From Sphingomonas insulae (GTDB lineage: Bacteria; Pseudomonadota; Alphaproteobacteria; Sphingomonadales; Sphingomonadaceae), in the NCBI RefSeq assembly GCF_010450875.1, contig NZ_CP048422.1, positions 3,073,001-3,137,000 of the forward strand: a stretch of 64,000 nucleotides of DNA, written 5' to 3'. A program made the position numbers and the translations under genes. The number at the start of each line of letters is the position of its first letter. The stretch's first letter is position 1. Below, one piece after another: positions 1-6,384 of this stretch. The notes under the pieces were generated by a model, which was not told the DNA's origin, ran no database searches, and saw only the letters and a program-made list of their open reading frames with translations.

Positions 1-173
1 GATTCCGCCAGCTTCACCAGCAGCGCCGCCGACAACGGCCGCTGGTTGCGCTCGACCAGGTTCAGATAGCTCGACGAAATCGCCAACGCCTCCGCCATCG
101 CCGCCTGGGTCAACCCGGCCTGCCGACGCAGCCTGCGCACCGCATGCCCGGCAAACAACTTTCGGTCCGCCAT
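1..173 (-). CDS. XRE-family helix-turn-helix regulator, N-terminus only
   Basis: The first 57 codons of a transcriptional regulator that runs off the left edge of the window. The visible part is a Cro/CI-type HTH: a basic start (MADRKLFAGHAVRRLRRQ), then GLTQAAMAEAL and a recognition-helix region with SSSYLNLVERNQRPLS. This spacing and the SYLN-ERNQRPL wording match the ScfR/RamB-like regulators of short-chain fatty acid (propionate, acetate) metabolism. That subfamily also has a C-terminal DUF2083 domain, which cannot be checked here. The ATG is supported by a strong Shine-Dalgarno, GGAGGTGAGG, directly upstream. HTH identity is seen; the subfamily is inferred. Confidence 0.75.
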   Translation of the reverse strand, partial: MADRKLFAGHAVRRLRRQAGLTQAAMAEALAISSSYLNLVERNQRPLSAALLVKLAE

Positions 174-523
174 CCTCACCTCCGTTGCTTCGAGGATCGG
201 GTACGAAGCGCGACCTGTCAATTCGTTACATGATGACCGATCGTATTGTCAGCGTCGTATACACGGTGACCTTGCACCGCAGCCATGCCCCACTGCCCCG
301 CCCCCGACTCTCTAGCTACCCGATTTCTCGAGAGTTTCCTGGGGAGGAAAGGTGACCGCCGGCGCTTCGTGCTCCGGCGGTCATTCCGTTTCTGCACCCG
401 AAGGGTCCGCCCGCGACGCCTGCCGTCCGGCCGCTCTTGCTGCCCGCCGACGTGGTCGAGGGAGCCAGACCGCCTCCTCGCGCGTAGCACGCGGACGCGC
501 GACCGGCGCGCCGGGGAGTATGC
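174..523. other. Intergenic region between divergent XRE regulator and CDF transporter
   Basis: About 350 bases with no convincing gene. Reading frames across it are short and arginine-rich, as expected from GC-rich non-coding DNA. It must hold promoters for both divergent genes. The only clear structure is the perfect inverted repeat at 354-382. No sigma-EcfG motif was found. Confidence 0.6.
354..382. repeat. Perfect 9-bp inverted repeat
   Basis: Arms GACCGCCGG (354-362) and CCGGCGGTC (374-382) flank an 11-base loop. It lies 140 bases upstream of the CDF transporter gene and has no T tract on either side, so it is not an obvious terminator. It could be an operator or a leader hairpin; nothing decides between these. 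Confidence 0.5.
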
Positions 524-1480
524 ATGAGCCAGGGACTGACCGCCCGCATTCGCGAGAACATCGTCCTGTACGGCGCGCTCGCCGCCAACCTTGGCATCGG
601 CGTCGCCAAGTTCGTGGCGGCGGGTATCACCGGGTCATCGTCGATGCTGACCGAGGGCGTGCACAGCTGCGTCGACAGCGGCAACCAGATCCTGCTGCTG
701 TACGGCCAGCACCGGGCGAAGCGCCAGCCGGATGTCGTCCACCCCTTCGGCTATGGCCGCGAACTGTATTTCTGGGCGTTCGTAGTCGCCATCCTCATCT
801 TCGCGGTCGGCGCCGGCGTGTCGATGTACGAAGGCTATGTCCACATCATCGAGCCGGAAGAGCTGGCGGATCCGCTGGTCAACTATATCGTGCTGGCCAT
901 CGCCTTCGCCCTGGAAGGAAGCTCGTGGTTCATCGCCATGCGGGAATTTCGCAAGGCCAAGGGCGATACCGGCTGGTGGCGCGCGATCCGGCAGAGCAAG
1001 GACCCTGCCGGCTTCATCGTCCTGTTCGAGGATTCGGCAGCGCTTGCCGGGCTCGTCATCGCCGGCATCGGCGTGTGGGCAAGCCATGCCTTCGCCGATC
1101 CGCGCATCGACGGCGTCGCCTCTATGGCGATCGGCCTGATCCTCGGGCTGGTGGCCGTCCTCCTCGCGCGTGAAGCGAAGGGGCTGCTGATCGGCGAGCG
1201 CGCGAATCCGCAGGTGGTCGAGACGGTCCGCGGCATCGTCGCCGCCCATCCGGCGATCACCCACGTCAACCACGTCCGGACGATCCACACCGCGCCCGAT
1301 GCAATCTTCGTGGCGGTCAGCGCGGATTTCGACGATGCCATCACGATGGGCGATGCGGAGACGATGATCGAGCAAATGGAAGACAGCCTGCGCGCGGCGG
1401 TTCCGACCTTGAGCTCGATCTACATCCGCCCGGAAAAGCGGGAGAATGCAGCGACGTTGGCGACCATCGACACGCCGTGA
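524..1480 (+). CDS. Cation diffusion facilitator (CDF) family transporter
   Basis: A 318-aa inner-membrane exporter of divalent metal ions in exchange for protons. The N-terminal transmembrane part carries the CDF signature in helix 2 (LTEGVHSCVDSGNQ, H47 and D51), and residues about 205-310 form the cytoplasmic regulatory domain. The second metal-site position in helix 5 reads LFEDSAAL (E169, D170) instead of the HxxxD of FieF/ZitB. This is the wording of SLC30A9-like CDF proteins, so metal specificity cannot be assumed to be zinc. A Shine-Dalgarno GGGGAG precedes the ATG by five bases. The gene stands alone; the next gene starts 54 bases after the stop. Confidence 0.9.
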   Translation: MSQGLTARIRENIVLYGALAANLGIGVAKFVAAGITGSSSMLTEGVHSCVDSGNQILLLYGQHRAKRQPDVVHPFGYGRELYFWAFVVAILIFAVGAGVSMYEGYVHIIEPEELADPLVNYIVLAIAFALEGSSWFIAMREFRKAKGDTGWWRAIRQSKDPAGFIVLFEDSAALAGLVIAGIGVWASHAFADPRIDGVASMAIGLILGLVAVLLAREAKGLLIGERANPQVVETVRGIVAAHPAITHVNHVRTIHTAPDAIFVAVSADFDDAITMGDAETMIEQMEDSLRAAVPTLSSIYIRPEKRENAATLATIDTP

Positions 1481-1534
1481 AGCCCCCTACGACGGGCTTT
1501 CGAATCGCGACCGATGCAGGTACCATCCTGCGCC

Positions 1535-2194
1535 ATGCACCGCCTGATCCTGCGCCCGTTGCTCGCCGCCACGCTGCTCGCCTGTTCCATGGTCGCGGCG
1601 GTGCCCGCCTGGGCTGCGGTGACGATCACCTTCTGGAGCCACGAACTCGGCAACAGCTTTCCGCACGCGTTCTTCACGCTGCGCGGGACCCCGGACGCGG
1701 GCGGCGCGCCGGTCGACGTCAACTACGGGTTCACGGCCAAGGCGATCTCGCCGAAGCTGCTGATGGGAACAGTCGCCGGCCGGCTGGACATCTCAAAGCC
1801 CGGTTACATCGCGGGCAGCGACGCTCAGTTCGCGATGGTGTTGAGCGACGCCCAATATGCGCAGGTGCTGACGCTGATCGCTGCCTGGGACGAAAAGACC
1901 GGTGACGGCCACTACAATCTGAACGCTCGCAATTGCGTCCATTTCGTCAAGGAAGCGGCGCGCATCGCCGGCCTTTCCGGGCTCGACCAGCCGACGCTGA
2001 TGAAGAAACCACGATCGTATCTGAAGGCGGTGGCGGCGGCGAACCCGGGACGGGTCACGGTGGTGAACATGCATGGCAAGGCCTATCTCGCCTCGCTGCC
2101 GCCACTCACCGCGGCGCCGGTCGTCGTGGTATCGCCGGCGACGGTGCCGGTGGCACCGGTCGGAGCGGCAGGAGAGCTGGCGCCGGCGCATTGA
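1535..2194 (+). CDS. Secreted protein with NCxxFV papain-like motif, function unknown
   Basis: A 219-aa protein starting at MHRLILRPLL. This start puts a textbook signal peptide at the N-terminus (hydrophobic core LLAATLLACSMVAA, cleavage near PAWAA). An upstream in-frame ATG at 1514 would add seven polar residues and is less likely. The mature part contains GDGHYNLNARNCVHFVKEAA, where N-C-x-x-F-V resembles the active-site region of LRAT/NlpC-like or DUF4105-type periplasmic papain-fold proteins. The tail (last 35 residues) is Pro/Val/Ala-rich. I do not recognise a named family; a cysteine hydrolase role is only suggested by that motif. Confidence 0.65.
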   Translation: MHRLILRPLLAATLLACSMVAAVPAWAAVTITFWSHELGNSFPHAFFTLRGTPDAGGAPVDVNYGFTAKAISPKLLMGTVAGRLDISKPGYIAGSDAQFAMVLSDAQYAQVLTLIAAWDEKTGDGHYNLNARNCVHFVKEAARIAGLSGLDQPTLMKKPRSYLKAVAAANPGRVTVVNMHGKAYLASLPPLTAAPVVVVSPATVPVAPVGAAGELAPAH

Positions 2195-2210
2195 CGACGC
2201 GCCCGGTCCG

Positions 2211-2825
2211 TCAACCCGACACGATCTCCATCACGTCCAGGGTCGACTGGAAACCGGGATACGGCAATACCAGTCGCCAGCGCGTCGGCCCGATCCGCTC
2301 GACCAGCCCCGCCATGTCGCGCCTGGCATCGCGCCCGTAACGCATCGGTCGATCCTCGTCGCCGAGTGCCAGCGTGCCCAGGAATACGGTCCGCGAATCG
2401 GTGCTGTCGAACAGATTGCCGCTGGTGCGCTGGTCGCCGTCGGTGACGAAATGGCGCACGATGCCGTCCTCATCGACCCGGCATCCCGTCCAGGTTCCGC
2501 TCAGCAACGGTCGGCTGTGCGGCCCGACACCGCCGAGCCGGTGCATCCGGCAGCGGTAGGTACCCGGCTTCAGCGCCGCGCCCTGAAGGACGCGGTCCGG
2601 ATCGAACAGGGCAGGATCGGCGGACAGCCCCGCCGCGCCCTCCGCCGTGGCACGCACGCGGGCGAGCGCCTGCACCCAGGCGTCACGCCAGTTTCGCAAC
2701 CGCTCGCGATCCTGACGCGTCGCGACCTTGCGCCAATCGACGTCGCCGGCATTCTGCGCGCGAACCGCGACGGTGGCCAGCATCGCGCCGGCCAGCGCGA
2801 CGGCCGCGATCCGCTTTGCCGTCAT
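2211..2825 (-). CDS. DUF4893 domain-containing exported protein
   Basis: A 204-aa protein with a signal peptide (MTAKRIAAVALAGAMLATVAVRA, cleavage near residue 23). The rest resembles the sphingomonad DUF4893 family: a helical segment beginning DWRKVATRQDRERLRNWRDAW, then a beta-rich part with YRCRMHRLGG and LPYPGFQSTLDVMEI. The function is unknown; the protein is probably periplasmic. The ATG overlaps the stop of the upstream 3-hydroxybutyrate dehydrogenase gene (ATGA, 2822-2825), so the two are translationally coupled. This gene is second in the pair. Confidence 0.75.
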   Translation of the reverse strand: MTAKRIAAVALAGAMLATVAVRAQNAGDVDWRKVATRQDRERLRNWRDAWVQALARVRATAEGAAGLSADPALFDPDRVLQGAALKPGTYRCRMHRLGGVGPHSRPLLSGTWTGCRVDEDGIVRHFVTDGDQRTSGNLFDSTDSRTVFLGTLALGDEDRPMRYGRDARRDMAGLVERIGPTRWRLVLPYPGFQSTLDVMEIVSG

Positions 2826-3607
2826 GCCGCGGTCCAGCCGCCGTCGACCGACAGGTTGGCGCCGGTGATCGCCTTGGCCTCGTCGCGGCACAGGAACAGC
2901 GCCAGCGCCGCCACCTGCTCTGGCGTGACGAATTCCTTGGTCGGCTGGGCGGCGAGCAGCACGTCGTTCATCACCTGGTCGCGGGTAAGGCCGCGCGCTG
3001 TCATCGTGTCGGGAATCTGCGCCTCGACCAGCGGCGTCCAGACATAGCCGGGCGAGATGCAATTGACGGTGACGCCGTGCTGCGCGGTTTCCAGCGCCAG
3101 CGTCTTGGTCAGGCCGGCGATGCCGTGCTTGGCCATCACATAGGCCGACTTGTTGGGGCTCGCCACCAGACTGTGGGCCGAAGCGGTGGTGATGATCCGG
3201 CCCCATCCCGCCGCCTTCATATGCGGCACCGCGGCCCGGGCGACATACCAGGCCGACAGCAGGTTGATGCGGATGATCGCCTCCATCCTGTCGGGCGGGA
3301 AATCCTCGATCGGCGCGACGTGCTGGATACCGGCGTTGTTGACCGCGATGTCGACGCTGCCGGTTTCGCGAACGGCGCGATCGACCAGGGCGGCGATGTC
3401 ATCGGGGCGGGTCATGTCGGCGGCGTCGTACAGCGCCGCCGCCCCGCTGGTCGCCGCCAGTTCGGCGCGCAGGCGCTCGATCTGTTCCGCATCGCCAAAG
3501 CCGTTGAGGACCACCGCCGCGCCCTCTGCCGCGAATGCCCGCGCATAGGCGAGGCCGATGCCCGATGTGGAACCGGTGACGATCGCGGTCTTGCCCTTGA
3601 GGAACAT
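2822..3607 (-). CDS. bdhA: 3-hydroxybutyrate dehydrogenase
   Basis: A 261-aa classical short-chain dehydrogenase that oxidises (R)-3-hydroxybutyrate to acetoacetate with NAD+, a step in mobilising polyhydroxybutyrate. The Rossmann motif TGSTSGIG is at 11-18, NNAG at 90-93, and the catalytic set is N115, S143, Y156 and K160. The sequence ends SVDGGWTAA, usual for this family. The start chosen is MFLKG, with AGGAGA a few bases upstream; the open frame extends about 25 codons further without support. It is coupled to the DUF4893 gene. PHB depolymerase and thiolase genes lie 30 kb away in the same window. Confidence 0.88.
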   Translation of the reverse strand: MFLKGKTAIVTGSTSGIGLAYARAFAAEGAAVVLNGFGDAEQIERLRAELAATSGAAALYDAADMTRPDDIAALVDRAVRETGSVDIAVNNAGIQHVAPIEDFPPDRMEAIIRINLLSAWYVARAAVPHMKAAGWGRIITTASAHSLVASPNKSAYVMAKHGIAGLTKTLALETAQHGVTVNCISPGYVWTPLVEAQIPDTMTARGLTRDQVMNDVLLAAQPTKEFVTPEQVAALALFLCRDEAKAITGANLSVDGGWTAA

Positions 3608-3710
3608 GCATCTCTTCTCCTGATGACGCCGTCGTCCTGCGTCTCCCCGCACAACGTTGCAACCGGTGGGAGGTTCGCGCATTCGTAACGCAAGCTAAAC
3701 GGAGCCTGCC

Positions 3711-4622
3711 ATGCGTCTCGACGATTTCGATCCTAATATTGACGTGGGCGACCAGGGCAATCGCGGCGGCGGATTTGGCGGCGGGGGCGGTGGCGGCGGG
3801 TTGCTGTTCGGTCTGCTGCCGCTGATCGGCAGTCGTTTCGGATGTGGCGGCATCGTGGTCGTGCTGCTGCTGTTTGCGGTCTTCGGCGGGCTGGGCAACC
3901 TCGGCAGCATGATCGGTGGTGGCGGCGGCGGGACGCAGGTCACCCGCAGCGCACCTGCCGACGCCGGGTCGGCGACCCAAATCTGCCGGTCGGACCCCGC
4001 GAAGAAGGCGGCGTGCGACGCGTTCAGTTCCGCGCAAAAGACATGGTCGGCGGTCTTCGCGCAAACCGGCCAGCGGTTCCAGCCACCGGGCTTGCGCTTC
4101 TTCTCGCAGAACGGCCAGTCCGGCTGCGGCGCGGCGCAGTCGGCGATGGGTCCATTCTACTGCCCGACCGACCAGCGCATCTACCTCGACACCAGCTTCT
4201 TCGACGAACTCGCCAACCGCTTCGGCGCCAAGGGCGATTTTGCGCAGGATTACGTGATCGCCCATGAATTCGGGCATCACATCCAGAACCTGCTCGGCAC
4301 GTCCGACCAGGTTCAGCGCGTCCAGCGCAGCAGCAGCGAGGCGGAGGGCAATGCCGCATCGGTGCGGCTCGAACTGCAGGCGGATTGCTATGCCGGCGTA
4401 TGGGCCGCCCAGAACCGCAGCCGCATGGAACCGGGCGATCTGGAAGAAGGGCTGACCGCCGCGCAGGCGATCGGCGACGACACCTTGCAAAAGGAAAGCC
4501 AGGGTCGCGTCGTCCCGGACAGCTTCACCCACGGCACTTCGGCGCAACGCAAGGCTTGGCTGCAACGCGGCCTGCAGAGCGGCGACCCGGCGCAATGCGA
4601 CACCTTCTCCGGCGCGATCTGA
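3711..4622 (+). CDS. Neutral zinc metallopeptidase, YpfJ family
   Basis: A 303-aa membrane-anchored protein of the KPN_02809/YpfJ zinc metallopeptidase family. It begins MRLDDFDPN, followed by a Gly-rich stretch (residues 18-30), one transmembrane helix at about 47-60, a second Gly run, and a C-terminal peptidase domain. The zinc site HExxH is H185-E186-F-G-H189, and the third ligand probably lies in the Glu-rich segment after it. Cysteines at about 92, 102, 129, 141 and the C-terminal region suggest disulfides in an extracytoplasmic domain. The natural substrate is not known. It converges on amiC, with a strong hairpin between. Confidence 0.88.
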   Translation: MRLDDFDPNIDVGDQGNRGGGFGGGGGGGGLLFGLLPLIGSRFGCGGIVVVLLLFAVFGGLGNLGSMIGGGGGGTQVTRSAPADAGSATQICRSDPAKKAACDAFSSAQKTWSAVFAQTGQRFQPPGLRFFSQNGQSGCGAAQSAMGPFYCPTDQRIYLDTSFFDELANRFGAKGDFAQDYVIAHEFGHHIQNLLGTSDQVQRVQRSSSEAEGNAASVRLELQADCYAGVWAAQNRSRMEPGDLEEGLTAAQAIGDDTLQKESQGRVVPDSFTHGTSAQRKAWLQRGLQSGDPAQCDTFSGAI

Positions 4623-4628
4623 GAATGC

Positions 4629-4659
4629 CCGCTCTCCTCCCGTCGCGGGAGGGGAGCGG
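4629..4659 (+). terminator. Hairpin between convergent metallopeptidase and amiC genes
   Basis: A 14-bp stem (4629-4642 with 4646-4659) closed by a three-base TCG loop. On + strand RNA the single non-Watson-Crick position is a U-G wobble, so the stem is unbroken in that direction. On the - strand it becomes a C-A mismatch. It begins seven bases after the metallopeptidase stop and abuts the amiC stop. The T tract is minimal (TTA), so efficiency is uncertain. Confidence 0.65.
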
Positions 4660-5907
4660 TTACCGGCTCGCCATCTGGCGCGCGAAATGCACCTCGACCG
4701 CCTTGGTCACGCTTTCCGCAATGCGCTCACGCCCGTCGCGGCTGTCGAGGAACGCCGCATCGCCGGGGTTCGAGATATACCCGGTCTCGAACAGGATCGA
4801 CGGCATGTCGGGCGCCTTCAGCACCATCAGCGACGCCATGCGATGAAAGACGGGCTTCGTCGGTATCAGCGGCTTGGCCTCACGCCCCAATAATCGGGCA
4901 AAGCTGGCGGAGGTGTTCATCGTTTCGCGCTGGGTCAGGTCGATCAGGATCGAGGATACGTCCGCCCCCGCCTCCCCCAGGTTTACGCCGGATATCACGT
5001 CCGCCTTGTTCTCCCGGCTTGCCAGCCGCGCCGCCTCCTTGTCCGAAGCGACTTCCGACAGGGTATAGACCGACGCGCCCGAGGCATCGCCGCTGCCGAC
5101 GCTGTCGCAATGGATCGAGATGAACAGGTTGGCCTTCAGCCGCCGCGCGATGCCATAGCGTTCGCGCAGGACCAGATAGCGGTCGTCGTCGCGGGTCAGT
5201 GCCACCCGCACCCGGCCGCTCGCCAGCAGCTCGTCACGGATCGCCTTGGCGATCCGCAGCGTCACGTCCTTTTCGCGCAACCCGGATTCCGGATTGATCG
5301 CGCCGGGATCGACACCGCCATGGCCGGCATCGATGACCACCAGCGGGCGGCTGTCGTCGCCGCGGACGCGTGGCAGCGCGACGCCGCGCGCGGGCGGCGG
5401 AACGGGGATCGAAACCTTGTACTTCGGCCGCGCCGCCCAATCGCCGAAATCGAACGCCATGAAACTGAGCGGCCCTGCGGCACTCGCCGCGGTAAAGCGT
5501 GCGGCGCTGACCGGCTGCAGCGACAGGGTGAGGCTGCGCCCCTCCGCATCGAACCCGCCATCGCCGATGATCGCGGGGCGTGAGAGATCGAACAGCAGCC
5601 GGGTCCCGCCGTCCTGTCGCATCTGGCGCACGCCGCTCACCGGCCCGCCCGCCACCGCCAGCATGCCGGGCAGCGCGCCCGCCACGTCCACCGCGATCTG
5701 GCGGGTGCCGTCCAGCATGAGGCCGGTGGCATCGCCGACCCGCCCGTCGAAACGGATGACAATCCGGCCATCCTGCACCGCCACGCTGCGGATCGCCGTC
5801 GCGGCCCAGGCGGGCGCGCTCGTCAACCATCCGGCGAACAGGGCGATTACCGCGAACACACGGCGTCCTTGCCGCGCGGAGGGTGCGCGGGTCCAGCGAA
5901 AAGCCAT
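4660..5907 (-). CDS. amiC: N-acetylmuramoyl-L-alanine amidase AmiC-type
   Basis: A 415-aa periplasmic zinc amidase that cuts the amide bond between MurNAc and the stem peptide, needed for daughter-cell separation. A signal peptide covers residues 1-35 (RRVFAVIALFAGWLTSAPAWA). An AMIN domain at about 37-135 should target it to septal peptidoglycan. The Amidase_3 domain runs from about 188 to 412. Zinc and catalytic residues are visible: H196 (VIDAGHGG), E212 (REKDV), H266 (SIHCDS) and E384 (LFETGYISN). It is transcribed divergently from rne, a common neighbour in alphaproteobacteria. The length fits the family. Confidence 0.92.
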   Translation of the reverse strand: MAFRWTRAPSARQGRRVFAVIALFAGWLTSAPAWAATAIRSVAVQDGRIVIRFDGRVGDATGLMLDGTRQIAVDVAGALPGMLAVAGGPVSGVRQMRQDGGTRLLFDLSRPAIIGDGGFDAEGRSLTLSLQPVSAARFTAASAAGPLSFMAFDFGDWAARPKYKVSIPVPPPARGVALPRVRGDDSRPLVVIDAGHGGVDPGAINPESGLREKDVTLRIAKAIRDELLASGRVRVALTRDDDRYLVLRERYGIARRLKANLFISIHCDSVGSGDASGASVYTLSEVASDKEAARLASRENKADVISGVNLGEAGADVSSILIDLTQRETMNTSASFARLLGREAKPLIPTKPVFHRMASLMVLKAPDMPSILFETGYISNPGDAAFLDSRDGRERIAESVTKAVEVHFARQMASR

Positions 5908-6384
5908 TGCTAACCCCTTTTGGCGATTCTCCTGCGATCGCCGGGGTTTGTTCTACCGGCGGGGGTGCGAACGCGAGGTTGCCCGGCAAGGTTAATCCGG
6001 TCTTCGGCATTATTTTGCCGGGCCGACCGGCAAATTGCTGCCAGTTGCGGTACGCGGGGTCCGATGCTACCAACGGACTGCACCCGTGCGTCGCGCGCTC
6101 CGTAAGACGCGAAGCACAGGTCCCCGCCCCTTCCTGGGTCGGGTTTAACCAGGTTGACGCTCGCATGACGCACTTTTCCAACGTTCGACACCGCCCGGCC
6201 TCGGCCGGCGGCGTGTCGAACGTGTGGGAGGGCCGAGCCCCCCGATGTGCCGGGCGAGCAGACGCATCTTTGCCACACACCCGCGCCGGTTCGCCCGGCG
6301 CCATCTATCAACGCGCATGCGCGCCCTCCGGACCAGCCCTGTCAGGGCCTCCCGCAGGAGCGCCACGCGCGCGGAGACTATCCA
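5908..6384. other. Divergent amiC/rne intergenic region and rne leader
   Basis: 477 bases without a gene. It contains an inverted repeat TTTGCCGG/CCGGCAAA (6014-6021, 6027-6034; five-base loop) and the larger hairpin at 6181-6223. A Shine-Dalgarno GGAGA sits seven bases before the rne ATG. A TTGACG hexamer at 6154-6159 could be a -35 box, but no good -10 follows. The length implies a long 5' untranslated region for rne, as is known from enterobacteria. Confidence 0.6.
6181..6223 (+). promoter_or_regulatory. Large hairpin in the rne leader
   Basis: A perfect 11-bp lower stem (ACGTTCGACAC at 6181-6191 with GTGTCGAACGT at 6213-6223) encloses an upper GC stem (CGGCC/GGCCG). It ends about 160 bases before the rne start codon. 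No T tract follows, so it is not a terminator for rne. In E. coli, hairpins of the rne leader mediate RNase E autoregulation; a similar role here is inference from position only. Confidence 0.5.

Noticed and set aside
6014..6034. Inverted repeat upstream of rne as a terminator for amiC or rne
   Set aside because: It lies upstream of both divergent genes and has no proper T tract, so it cannot be a terminator for either.
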